From Patescibacteria group bacterium (lineage in GTDB: Bacteria; Patescibacteriota; Minisyncoccia; Minisyncoccales; GWA2-38-27): DNA of 33,618 nucleotides. Made by a program: the position numbers and the translations under genes. Shown piece after piece: positions 25,681 to 33,618 of this stretch (position 1 is the first letter of the stretch; the number at the start of each line of letters is the position of its first letter). Below the pieces are notes generated by a model, which made no database searches, was not told the DNA's origin, and was given only the letters and a program-made list of their open reading frames with translations. The stretch lies in the NCBI GenBank assembly GCA_018830125.1, contig JAHJSY010000004.1:1-33618 (forward strand). The letters run 5' to 3'.

Positions 25681-26715
25681 ATGGAATTTGTTATTATTAG
25701 TTTTCTGGTTTTATTGCTTTTTGTTTTAGTTGGAGGCTTTTTTTTATTGTGGAAGAGAAAGCCAGAAGGACCTTCGGAATCATTAGTAATGTTGCAACAG
25801 CAGTTAAATAACATCAATCAAGTTTTAGATAATAAATTATCAGAATTTAACAAAGTTAATCAAACCCAGTTTGGACAAAGTACAAGAATTATTCAAGATG
25901 TTACTAAACAACTAGCTCGTTTAGATGAAACTAATAAACAGGTCGTTAGTGTTGCGGATCAATTAAAGAGCTTACAAGATGTTTTAAAGAATCCAAAACA
26001 AAGAGGAATTTTGGGAGAGTATTACTTAGAAACGGTTTTGAAAAATGTTCTTCCGCCAGAGTCTTATCGAACTCAATATTCTTTCAAAAATGGAACGATT
26101 GTTGATGCTGTCGTTTTCGTTGATAAACATATTATTCCTATTGATTCTAAATTTAGTTTAGATAATTATAATAGAATTTTGGAGACTCAAGGTGATGAAA
26201 GAAAGAGATATGAAAAGGCTTTTGTTAACGATTTGAAAATAAGGATTGATGAGACATCAAAGTATGTAAAACCAGAAGAAAATACAATGGATTTTGCTTT
26301 TATGTTTATTCCCTCGGAAGCAATTTATTACGATTTATTAATTAATAAGATCGGAGCAGTTACAGAGGATACTAATAACTTAATTCATTATGCTTGGAAA
26401 AAAAGAGTTATTATTGTTTCCCCTACAACATTTTCAGCATTTTTACAGGTTGTCCTTCAGGGTTTAAGAAATCAACAAATTTCCGAAAAAGCCAAAGAAA
26501 TAATTAAACAAGTGGGGCGATTAGGGAGACATATGGGAATATACGAAGAATATATTAATAAAGTCGGAAATCATTTAAGTACAACGGTAAATACTTACAA
26601 TAAAGCTCACAAAGAACTTGCCAAAGTAGATAAAGATGTGGTAAAAATAACAGGCGAAGAATCAACAATTAAATTATCAGAGGAGGAAATAGAAACTCCT
26701 TTGCTAGAAGAATAA
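25681..26715 (+). CDS. rmuC: DNA recombination protein RmuC
   Basis: N-terminal TM; LKNPKQRGILGEYYLETVLKNVLPPESYRTQY; DAVVFVDKHIIPIDSKFSLDNYNRI; AFMFIPSEAIYYDL. Confidence 0.92.
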   Translation: MEFVIISFLVLLLFVLVGGFFLLWKRKPEGPSESLVMLQQQLNNINQVLDNKLSEFNKVNQTQFGQSTRIIQDVTKQLARLDETNKQVVSVADQLKSLQDVLKNPKQRGILGEYYLETVLKNVLPPESYRTQYSFKNGTIVDAVVFVDKHIIPIDSKFSLDNYNRILETQGDERKRYEKAFVNDLKIRIDETSKYVKPEENTMDFAFMFIPSEAIYYDLLINKIGAVTEDTNNLIHYAWKKRVIIVSPTTFSAFLQVVLQGLRNQQISEKAKEIIKQVGRLGRHMGIYEEYINKVGNHLSTTVNTYNKAHKELAKVDKDVVKITGEESTIKLSEEEIETPLLEE

Positions 26716-26719
26716 AATT

Positions 26720-27031
26720 ATGTTAGCAATAATTAAAACAGGGGGGAAGCAATATAAGGTTTCTCCAAAAGACAAGATTAAAATAGAGAAATTAGAGATA
26801 GAAGAGGGTAAAGAAGTAATTTTTGACCAGGTTCTGTTGGTTGATAAAAATAAGAAAGTTGAAATAGGTGATCCTTTAGTAAAAGGAGCTAAGGTAATTG
26901 GAAAAGTTTTAAAACAAGACAGAGCTAAAAAGGTTATTATCTTAAAATACAAACCAAAAACAAGAGAAAAAACAAAAAAGGGTCATCGCCAGCCCTATAC
27001 AGAAGTAGAAATTATTAAGATCGAGAATTAA
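26720..27031 (+). CDS. rplU: 50S ribosomal protein L21
   Basis: MLAIIKTGGKQYKVSPKDKIKIEKLEIEEGKEVIFDQVLLV...KYKPKTREKTKKGHRQPYTEVEI. Confidence 0.95.
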   Translation: MLAIIKTGGKQYKVSPKDKIKIEKLEIEEGKEVIFDQVLLVDKNKKVEIGDPLVKGAKVIGKVLKQDRAKKVIILKYKPKTREKTKKGHRQPYTEVEIIKIEN

Positions 27032-27614
27032 GGGCGGATTCTAAAGTGTCGGGGTCAGCGTATTCTAATTCTCCTCCAACTGGTAAACCTCGTCCCAACC
27101 GAGTGATGGATATGTTATAAGAAGCTAAGCTTCTTTTAACTAATAGCATAGTTGCCTCACCTTCGGTTGTTGGACTTAGGGCGATTATTACTTCTTTGAA
27201 ATCGCCTTTTTCTATTTTTTGTTTTAATTCTTCTATTCTTAGGTTCTTATCATTTTTCTTTTTTAAACTAATCGTTCCTCCAAGGACAAAATAGAAACCT
27301 TTATATGTTTTTGTTTTTTCTATGGTTGTTAAATCAGATTCTTTTTCTATCACACAAAGCAGTTCTTTATTTCGACCATTATCTGAGCAAATATCGCAAA
27401 CTTGCCCTGAGCCTGTTGAAGGGTCAAAAGTGTCAAAACAGGAAGGGCAGATTTTAATAGAATCTTTCAAGGCGTCTATTGAGAAGCTTAGCTCCTTAAT
27501 TTCTTCCGGAGAGAGCTTGATTAAATAAAAAACAAATCTGGTGGCTGTGCGTGGCCCAACAGTAGGGAATTTGCTAAATAAATTAATAAGTTTTTGGATG
27601 GATTTTGGATACAT
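27015..27614 (-). CDS. recR: Recombination protein RecR
   Basis: MYPKSIQKLINLFSKFPTVGPRTATRFVFYL; zinc-finger CPSC..CDIC; LLCVIEKESDLTTIEKTKTYKGFYFVLGG. Start at 27614 preferred over 27689. Confidence 0.93.
   Translation of the reverse strand: MYPKSIQKLINLFSKFPTVGPRTATRFVFYLIKLSPEEIKELSFSIDALKDSIKICPSCFDTFDPSTGSGQVCDICSDNGRNKELLCVIEKESDLTTIEKTKTYKGFYFVLGGTISLKKKNDKNLRIEELKQKIEKGDFKEVIIALSPTTEGEATMLLVKRSLASYNISITRLGRGLPVGGELEYADPDTLESALNSRS
27401..27425. repeat. Short repeat-like insertion inside recR zinc-finger region
   Basis: cttgccctgagcctgttgaagggtc, translated DPSTGSGQ between the two Cys pairs. Confidence 0.6.
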
Positions 27615-27618
27615 GTAT

Positions 27619-27693
27619 GCGAATAGCCTACTACGAATAGGCACATACGAATGATTCGTATCATTGGCATAAGATTCGTAGATTGGCATTATA
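27619..27693. repeat. Short direct/inverted repeat cluster between dnaB and recR
   Basis: ACGAAT-g-ATTCGT palindrome; direct repeat GATTCGTATCATTGGCATAA / GATTCGTAGATTGGCATTA. Confidence 0.7.
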
Positions 27694-29044
27694 TTTCATG
27701 TTTTTCTAAATTTTTGAAACAGACCGTTTGATCATCAAAATATAATTCAATCTTTCCGATGGGTCCGTTTCTATGTTTAGCGATAATAATATCTGATATG
27801 TTTTTTCTAGTTGTTTCTGGATTATATCTATCTTCTCTATAAATAAGTAAAACTATATCCGCATCCTGCTCAAGAGATCCTGATTCGCGAAGGTCGGCTA
27901 AGCGGGGGACTTGAGGGGTTCTGTGTTCTACGGCTCTTGATAATTGAGATAGGGCCAAAACAGGAACATCTAATTCCCTGGCTAATCCCTTAAGAGAGCG
28001 AGATATTTCAGATACTTGCTGGACAGAACTAGCCATTGGATTTCTAGATTCCATTAATTGTAAATAATCAATAACGATTAAGCCCAAGCCATGTTCTGCC
28101 TGAAGTCGTCTAGCCATAGCTCTCATCTGTAAAACATTAGCAGAAGCGGCGTCATCAATATATAGTGGAGCTTCGGAAAGAAGACTCATAGCACGTTGAA
28201 TCCTTTCAAAGTCGTTATTATCGCCTTCGTGAGATAATTTTCCGGTTCTTAATCTCCACAAATCAATACCAGCCAAAGAAGCGATGCATCTATCTACAAT
28301 TTGATCAACAGACATTTCTAAGCTGAATATTCCAACAGGCTTTTTTTCTTTTATGGCGATATTGGTTGCAAAGTTCAAAGCTAAGGTTGATTTTCCGATG
28401 GACGGTCTAGCGGCTAAAATAATAAGATCTGATTTTTGGAAACCAGCTAGGATATTATCAAGGTCTTTGAATCCAGAAGCAACTCCGCGTGGATTTCCTT
28501 GATGCTTTGATAATTTATCAATTCTATCAAAAGCATCTTCTAATGTATCCTTAACCCATACGAATTTTTGGCTTAAGCTTCCTTGGGCGATGCTAAATAT
28601 TCTTTGTTCAGCTTTGTCTAATAATTCGTCAACATCTTTTTCTTCATCGTGGCCCATCATGTCTATTTCCTGGCTAGCCGAAATAAGATCTCTTAAGATT
28701 CTTTTTCTTTGAATAATTTTGGCGTAATTTGAAACATGAGAAGCGGTTGGAACGGTATTAATAAGTTCAGTTAAATAACTGTTTCCGCCGATGTTATCTA
28801 AAAACTTTTTTTCTTTAAGTCGTGCTGAAACGGCTAGAACATCAATGGGATTATTTTTTTCAAAAAGATCTACAACGCATTGATATATCTCTTGATGACC
28901 TTGGTTATAGAAATCTCTCTTTGTCAAAGAATCAACAACCTTAGCGATGGCGTTTTTATCTAACATTAAAGAACCGAGCAGACATTTTTCGGCGTCAATA
29001 TTTTGAGGTGGTAATTTTGATATGATATCTTTATTATTAGCCAT
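27689..29044 (-). CDS. dnaB: Replicative DNA helicase DnaB
   Basis: LPPQNIDAEKCLLGSLMLD; AARPSIGKSTLALNFA; LGLIVIDYLQLM; LSQLSRAVEHR; RESGSLEQDADIVLLIYR. Confidence 0.97.
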   Translation of the reverse strand: MANNKDIISKLPPQNIDAEKCLLGSLMLDKNAIAKVVDSLTKRDFYNQGHQEIYQCVVDLFEKNNPIDVLAVSARLKEKKFLDNIGGNSYLTELINTVPTASHVSNYAKIIQRKRILRDLISASQEIDMMGHDEEKDVDELLDKAEQRIFSIAQGSLSQKFVWVKDTLEDAFDRIDKLSKHQGNPRGVASGFKDLDNILAGFQKSDLIILAARPSIGKSTLALNFATNIAIKEKKPVGIFSLEMSVDQIVDRCIASLAGIDLWRLRTGKLSHEGDNNDFERIQRAMSLLSEAPLYIDDAASANVLQMRAMARRLQAEHGLGLIVIDYLQLMESRNPMASSVQQVSEISRSLKGLARELDVPVLALSQLSRAVEHRTPQVPRLADLRESGSLEQDADIVLLIYREDRYNPETTRKNISDIIIAKHRNGPIGKIELYFDDQTVCFKNLEKHEI

Positions 29045-29102
29045 ACTTATTTTTACCCTGTTAAAGATTAAAAGTCAAAAAACTAAAAATTAAAAGTGAA
29101 GA

Positions 29103-29160
29103 AATGTTTTTCACCGAGTGTCAAACATCCTGAGATGTTGGTCACTCGGTGTAGAACATT
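29103..29160. repeat. Nested palindrome copy 3 (58 nt)
   Basis: AATGTT-ttt-CACCGAGTG-tca-AACATC-ctga-GATGTT-ggt-CACTCGGTG-tag-AACATT; reverse complement of copy 1 except one compensated base pair. Confidence 0.92.
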
Positions 29161-29178
29161 TCGGATATTTTCTAATCG

Positions 29179-29234
29179 AATGTTCAACACTCGGTGACTA
29201 ACACTGCGGTGTTCGACACCGAGTGATTAACATC
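29179..29234. repeat. Nested palindrome copy 4 (56 nt)
   Basis: Identical to copy 2 except the last base; separated from copy 3 by 18 nt also found before copy 2. Confidence 0.92.
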
Positions 29235-29465
29235 CTCAGTATTTAGATTTGGGGTTGACAAAGGTGAAGAAATAAGTATAATGGAGAGTACATAGAACTT
29301 TGACAATAAACCGCGAGATAGCGGATTACATATACATTTAACAAGAGGAAAGAATGTGAATTAATAATTGATGTTTTTCCGGAAGGGGAGAGCTGGAAGA
29401 GCATAAACGGATTTATGTCTCTAAATATTCGAAAGGACGCCAACTTTTTATTTGGAGATTAAAAA

Positions 29466-29717
29466 ATGAGAACTTCAAGACAAAATCTGAAGTGGAGAAA
29501 GAGGGAATGGAAAGGTGTTTCAAGAGAAACCAAAATCAAACTGTTGAAAGGTTTAGTCATTTTGACCTTGTTTCTCTTTGGTGTCAGTGCTTTGTTTAGC
29601 AACTTCGGGTGTGCGTTCACTCATAGAGGAGAGACCAGCGTTGGTCTCTTTAAGGATGTTGAAAGAACCACGAACGAAAGTTCGAGTTTATCTGTTCATC
29701 GTCCCGCACGCGATTGA
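29466..29717 (+). CDS. Small hypothetical single-TM protein
   Basis: ORF with SD-like ggag; KLLKGLVILTLFLFGVSALFSNFGCAF hydrophobic segment. Confidence 0.5.
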   Translation: MRTSRQNLKWRKREWKGVSRETKIKLLKGLVILTLFLFGVSALFSNFGCAFTHRGETSVGLFKDVERTTNESSSLSVHRPARD

Positions 29718-29730
29718 GGAGGATAGAAAG

Positions 29731-30216
29731 ATGATTTACAAAAGGATGTTCTTCGTACTCCTTTTTGCATATCTTGTCTCCTTGATCGTTTTGCTTGAAA
29801 ATGAAGTATATCAAGCATTAATACCTCTGGCAGTAGGATTGTTTTCTTTTGCTCTTGCCTCTTTTGTATTCAGAAGCAGGATTATTTCCGTGATTTTCTT
29901 TGTTCTGATATTCGTGACATTATGCCAATTCGCTGTAACAGCGAAAAAAGCACAGACAGATGAGGTTTTTAGGCAACAACTTAAAACTGATTCTGTTGGT
30001 GTCTTTGTGGCAGATATTGTTCATGGATTCAAGAGAAATATCGGAATCACGAAAGAAATAAAGGAAGCCGCCATAGAAGCAAAAAACGGAGATGATTACA
30101 CAAAGTTGGAGAATATAAATCCCAGATATGCGACGATGATTGTCGTGGCACCAATAGGGATTTTCTTTCTCATTTTTCGGAAAGTGCCCAGAAAGGAGAT
30201 AAAAACAAAGAAGTAA
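29731..30216 (+). CDS. Hypothetical membrane protein
   Basis: SD gaggagg before ATG 29731; several TM helices; terminator follows. Confidence 0.65.
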   Translation: MIYKRMFFVLLFAYLVSLIVLLENEVYQALIPLAVGLFSFALASFVFRSRIISVIFFVLIFVTLCQFAVTAKKAQTDEVFRQQLKTDSVGVFVADIVHGFKRNIGITKEIKEAAIEAKNGDDYTKLENINPRYATMIVVAPIGIFFLIFRKVPRKEIKTKK

Positions 30217-30221
30217 ATTTA

Positions 30222-30257
30222 AGCCCTTGTGAGATGTAATCGCAAGGGCCTTTTTCT
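30222..30257 (+). terminator. Terminator
   Basis: GCCCTTGtgagatgtaatcgCAAGGGC followed by ctttttctt. Confidence 0.8.
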
Positions 30258-30262
30258 TGGGC

Positions 30263-30290
30263 TTGACAAATTCAATGGGCATGCTATAAT
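30263..30290 (+). promoter_or_regulatory. Sigma70-type extended -10 promoter
   Basis: TTGACA-16 nt-TATAAT with ATGC before -10. Confidence 0.82.
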
Positions 30291-30349
30291 GTAATCAATC
30301 GTAAAAGGAGGGGATATTGTTAACCCAGTATCCGGGAGAGGAATGAATG

Positions 30350-30526
30350 ATGAAGGAAGGAAACGAAGAAGAAATGGAAAAAGTAGGGAAAAATGAACGG
30401 CAGAAAGAAAAAGAGTTTATGGTCGATCTAGAGAAATTTAGAATCGCCAAACGACAGAGCAGAGACATAGATGTCAGTATTCTTCAAACGAAGATTCTGA
30501 TAGACCACGGTGTCTGGATCGACTGA
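30350..30526 (+). CDS. Small hypothetical protein (58 aa), absent from ORF track
   Basis: ATG after SD gggagagga; MKEGNEEEMEKVGKNERQKEKEFMVDLEKFRIAKRQSRDIDVSILQTKILIDHGVWID; own promoter and terminator. Confidence 0.6.
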   Translation: MKEGNEEEMEKVGKNERQKEKEFMVDLEKFRIAKRQSRDIDVSILQTKILIDHGVWID

Positions 30527-30536
30527 ACAAAAACAA

Positions 30537-30570
30537 AGGCCCATGTGCAATGCACATGGGCCTTAATTTG
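30537..30570 (+). terminator. Terminator
   Basis: AAGGCCCATGTGC-aat-GCACATGGGCCTT perfect 13-bp stem followed by aattt. Confidence 0.85.
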
Positions 30571-30653
30571 ACAACGATTTTCAAAAGAGTATTATAGAAT
30601 TATGTTTGTTCTTTTATGTATGTGGGTTTAAAGGATTGTGAAAGGAGTAGTTT

Positions 30654-30869
30654 ATGCGCGAAAAAACAGAGCCAATAGCAAATTCGGGCTTACATAGGGA
30701 AATGATTATATCCGCCGCTTTACGAAAGGAGGTAAGAAGGCACGGACCGGAAGCGGTAGTGAGAAATCGTACCGGGGGGATCACTTTCGATCAGTTGAAA
30801 AAAAATGATCCTTTGGCAGCGGAAAGAATGGAACCAGAAATCAGCAAGATATTTGCATGCGCAAGGTAA
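30654..30869 (+). CDS. Small hypothetical protein (71 aa)
   Basis: SD aaaggag before ATG; upstream TTGACA (after 30570); terminator at 30911. Confidence 0.6.
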   Translation: MREKTEPIANSGLHREMIISAALRKEVRRHGPEAVVRNRTGGITFDQLKKNDPLAAERMEPEISKIFACAR

Positions 30870-30910
30870 TTAAATAAAGGAAATAAAAAGACCCACAAAA
30901 CAACCCGAAA

Positions 30911-30938
30911 AAACCTACGCATAAGTGTAGGTTTTTTT
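30911..30938. terminator. Terminator
   Basis: aaacctacgc-ataa-gtgtaggttttttt. Confidence 0.85.
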
Positions 30939-30940
30939 AA

Positions 30941-32305
30941 TTATTTTAATTTTGGGCCTTGAGGAGTGTCTTCTATTTGATAGCCGAGTTTTTCAATTTC
31001 TTTTCTTATTTCATCTGATTTCTTCCATTCTTTTTCTTTTCTATATTGTTCCCTTTGCTTTGCAAGTTTTTTTATTTTCTCTGGAATTTTATTTTGCCGG
31101 CTGACGGATTTAATTTTATCTAAATCTAACCCAAATATCTTATCAAATTCTAAAAGCAAGTCATAATCTGCTTTATTACTTTTAATAAGTTTCCACATTA
31201 AAGCTAATGCCTTGGGAGTATTTAAATCATCATTTATATAACCCAAAAATTCTTTCTTATAATTTCCAACTGTACTATTGTACAGTGCGTGGTACAATTT
31301 TAATTTTGAAACCTTTTCGTAAAGGTTCTCAAGAGCATTTTGAGCTGATTCTAAAGACTTCCAGGAAAAAGCCAAAGGAGATTTATAATGAGTGGTTAAT
31401 GTTAGATATCGATAGGAGAGTGGGTTTATATTTTTTTTGATTAAGCTATCCAGGGTAATTATTTCTCCTTTTGATTTAGCCATTTTTTCTTTCTTAAGAA
31501 TAAGAAATTCATTATGTAGCCAATATTTAGCCAAGTTCTTGTTATATCCTGCTTCTGCTTGAGCTATCTCGTTGCTATGATGAACTGGGATGTGATCTAT
31601 TCCTCCGGTATGAATATCAAAAGGAAGTCCCAATTGATCTATGCCCATAACAACACATTCTGTGTGCCAGCCAGGAAAGCCAATTCCCCAAGGAGAATTC
31701 CACTCCATTTGTCTTTTCTTTTGGCTAAATTTCCAAAGAGCAAAATCGGTTGGATTCTTTTTTCCTTCAGTTGTTTCTATTCTTGCTTTATGAGTTCTTT
31801 TTTTAGATCCAGTTAATTTTCCATAGTCCTTTATTTTGGAAGTATCAAAATATATGCCGTCTTTTATTCTATATGTATAGCCCCTCTTCTCTAAAAGCTT
31901 GATTAAGTCAATTTGTTCTTTAATGTAGTCACTGGCTTTTGTCCATTCGCTTGGTTCTTTAATATTTAGCTTCTTAATATCTTTTTGAAAGACCTTGGTA
32001 TAAAATTCAGCTATTTGCCAGGCAGTTTTCTTTTCTCTTTTAGCTCCCAGCTCTATTTTATCTTCACCGGTATCGGCGTCAGAAACTAAATGACCAACAT
32101 CTGTTATATTTATCACATGCTTCACTTTATAATTATTATATTCCAACATCCTTTTAAGAATATCAGAGAAAAGATATGATCTTAGATTTCCGATATGAGC
32201 ATAGTTATAAACAGTTGGGCCACAAGTATAAAGACCAACCTTATTTTTCTTTAAGGACTTAAATATTTGCTTCTTTCTCCCAAGTGTATTATATAATTTA
32301 ATCAT
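30941..32305 (-). CDS. cysS: Cysteinyl-tRNA synthetase
   Basis: [65 protein letters not shown] (variant KMSKS). Confidence 0.96.
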   Translation of the reverse strand: MIKLYNTLGRKKQIFKSLKKNKVGLYTCGPTVYNYAHIGNLRSYLFSDILKRMLEYNNYKVKHVINITDVGHLVSDADTGEDKIELGAKREKKTAWQIAEFYTKVFQKDIKKLNIKEPSEWTKASDYIKEQIDLIKLLEKRGYTYRIKDGIYFDTSKIKDYGKLTGSKKRTHKARIETTEGKKNPTDFALWKFSQKKRQMEWNSPWGIGFPGWHTECVVMGIDQLGLPFDIHTGGIDHIPVHHSNEIAQAEAGYNKNLAKYWLHNEFLILKKEKMAKSKGEIITLDSLIKKNINPLSYRYLTLTTHYKSPLAFSWKSLESAQNALENLYEKVSKLKLYHALYNSTVGNYKKEFLGYINDDLNTPKALALMWKLIKSNKADYDLLLEFDKIFGLDLDKIKSVSRQNKIPEKIKKLAKQREQYRKEKEWKKSDEIRKEIEKLGYQIEDTPQGPKLK

Positions 32306-32369
32306 TATCTTATTTTAGCAAGCAAACTTGATTTTGTAAATTTAATAGATTATAATTAAGTATAATTTT

Positions 32370-32828
32370 ATGTCGGAAGTATTAAATGTATTCTTATTGG
32401 CGATGACGCCGGTGGGGGAATTAAGGATTGCTATTCCTGTGGCATTGCTGGTTTATAATCTCAATTGGCTTTGGGCTTATTTTATTTCTGTTATTGGTAA
32501 TATTATCCCGGTTATTTTCCTACTTTTATTTCTGAGTCCTGTTTCCCGGTGGCTTTCTGATAAGTTGAGCTTTTGCGATAAATTCTTTAATTGGCTTTTT
32601 GAAAGAACCAGAAGAAAAAGTAGTCCCAGAATGGAAAAATATGGAGCTATAGCTTTGATAACATTTGTCGCTATTCCGTTGCCATTTACTGGTGCCTGGA
32701 CTGGATCAATAGTTGCCTTTTTGTTTAACATTCCTTTTAAGAAAGCTTTTCCTTTAATACTTTTAGGAGTTTTGATTTCTGGTGCTATAATGCTATTGTT
32801 AACTCAAACAGGATTATGGCTAAATTAG
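32370..32828 (+). CDS. COG2426-like small multidrug export family membrane protein
   Basis: LLAMTPVGELRIAIPVAL; EKYGAIALITFVAIPLPFTGAWTGSIVAFLFNI. Confidence 0.85.
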   Translation: MSEVLNVFLLAMTPVGELRIAIPVALLVYNLNWLWAYFISVIGNIIPVIFLLLFLSPVSRWLSDKLSFCDKFFNWLFERTRRKSSPRMEKYGAIALITFVAIPLPFTGAWTGSIVAFLFNIPFKKAFPLILLGVLISGAIMLLLTQTGLWLN

Positions 32829-33618
32829 TATTATATAGAAAATATAGACCGCAACAGTTCAACGAAATTATTGGACAAGAGCATGTTGTTCAAACATTAA
32901 CTAATGCTCTTGTTTCTGATTTAGTTTCTCATGCCTATATTTTTTCTGGTCCCCGTGGCTCGGGCAAAACAACTATTGCTCGTCTTTTAGCCAAGGCAGT
33001 TAATTGTCGCGATAGAAAAGAAGGTCAATTTGAACCATGCAATAAATGTTCGTCTTGCTTGGAAGTCAAAGGGGGAAGATCTTTAGATTTAATAGAAATA
33101 GATGCTGCTTCACATAGAGGAATTGATGAAATACGAGAATTAAAAGAAGGAATTAAATTTGCTCCAGCCAAAGAAAAATACAAGGTCTTTATAATAGATG
33201 AGTCACACCAACTCACCAAAGAAGCCGTTAATGCTCTTTTAAAAACGCTAGAAGAGCCACCGTCTCATGCTATATTTATTCTGGCAACGACAGAGATTCA
33301 TAAAATGATCCCAACTATTATTTCTCGATGTCAAAGATTTGATTTTAGGAAGTTGACATTAGATGAAATAATAAAAAGATTAGATATTGTTGCTAAAAAA
33401 GAAAAAGTGAAAATTGAGAAACCAGCTTTAGAGTTAATTGCCTTAAATTCGGGAGGAGCCATTAGAGATGCTGAAAGTTTGTTAGATCAGGTTTTAACTT
33501 TTGCTGGGATATTAGATAATACAGAAATTAAAATAGGGGATATTGGTGACTTGTTGGGATTAACAGATATGGCTATGGTGGGAGAGTTTGTTGATTGTCT
33601 TTCTGGAAAAAATAGGGA
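32816..33618 (+). CDS. dnaX: DNA polymerase III subunit gamma/tau, N-terminal part (runs off window)
   Basis: Read by hand: MAKLVLYRKYRPQQFNEIIGQEHVVQTLTNAL...FSGPRGSGKTTIARLLAKAVNC...CNKCSSC...ALLKTLEEPPSHAIFILATTEIHKMIPTIISRCQRFDF; 13-nt overlap with upstream gene; absent from ORF track. Confidence 0.97.
   Translation, partial: MAKLVLYRKYRPQQFNEIIGQEHVVQTLTNALVSDLVSHAYIFSGPRGSGKTTIARLLAKAVNCRDRKEGQFEPCNKCSSCLEVKGGRSLDLIEIDAASHRGIDEIRELKEGIKFAPAKEKYKVFIIDESHQLTKEAVNALLKTLEEPPSHAIFILATTEIHKMIPTIISRCQRFDFRKLTLDEIIKRLDIVAKKEKVKIEKPALELIALNSGGAIRDAESLLDQVLTFAGILDNTEIKIGDIGDLLGLTDMAMVGEFVDCLSGKNR

Noticed and set aside
27322-27528. Plus-strand ORF containing PEPVEG
   Set aside because: It is the opposite strand of recR; the peptide only reflects the inserted repeat.
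29103-29234. Nested palindromes as ordinary rho-independent terminators
   Set aside because: No T tract after the hairpins, and the multi-stem layout with conserved internal loops plus conserved spacer goes beyond terminator requirements.
29103-29234. CRISPR array
   Set aside because: Only two tandem units, internally palindromic, the same spacer found at another locus, and no cas genes.
1-33618. Recoded UGA (Gracilibacteria/Absconditabacteria code 25)
   Set aside because: TGA ends several well-supported genes (for example 2193, 12075, 16830, 23714), and no in-frame TGA is needed inside conserved proteins.

Overview
The window is AT-rich bacterial chromosome. Gene content and style (compact genes, dcw cluster, RmuC, COG2426, TrpR-like YerC, 3D/LysM, a calcium ATPase) suggest a Patescibacteria/CPR (Parcubacteria-like) genome using the standard code with TGA as stop; this lineage call is inference. 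Core genes: mltG (partial), rplJ-rplL behind an L10 leader, lexA, mraZ-rsmH-ftsL-like-ftsI, tRNA-Glu(CTC), rmuC, rplU, recR, dnaB, cysS and dnaX (partial at the right edge, missing from the ORF track). Accessory content: an XRE + frameshifted ImmA/IrrE pair, a BcgI-like restriction-modification locus with a membrane protein and a frameshifted HD gene, a HigBA-type toxin-antitoxin, a TrpR-like gene bracketed by 32-bp hairpin repeats, two tandem paralogous HTH genes, and an island of small orphan genes at 29.2-30.9 kb. The strongest unexplained signal is a dispersed family of nested palindromes (56-58 nt, four copies at 1.6, 25.5 and 29.1-29.2 kb). It has three stems separated by symmetric 3-nt internal loops, and a G-C to A-T compensatory pair change is the only difference between two copies about 27.5 kb apart. 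Other highlights: a repeated -10-to-ATG spacing of exactly 6 nt indicating leaderless transcripts, a short repeat inserted in frame in the RecR zinc finger, 10-bp-phased G-rich boxes before mraZ, and a Mur-ligase-like protein without a recognisable P-loop. All family calls are by eye from the translations; no database search was run.
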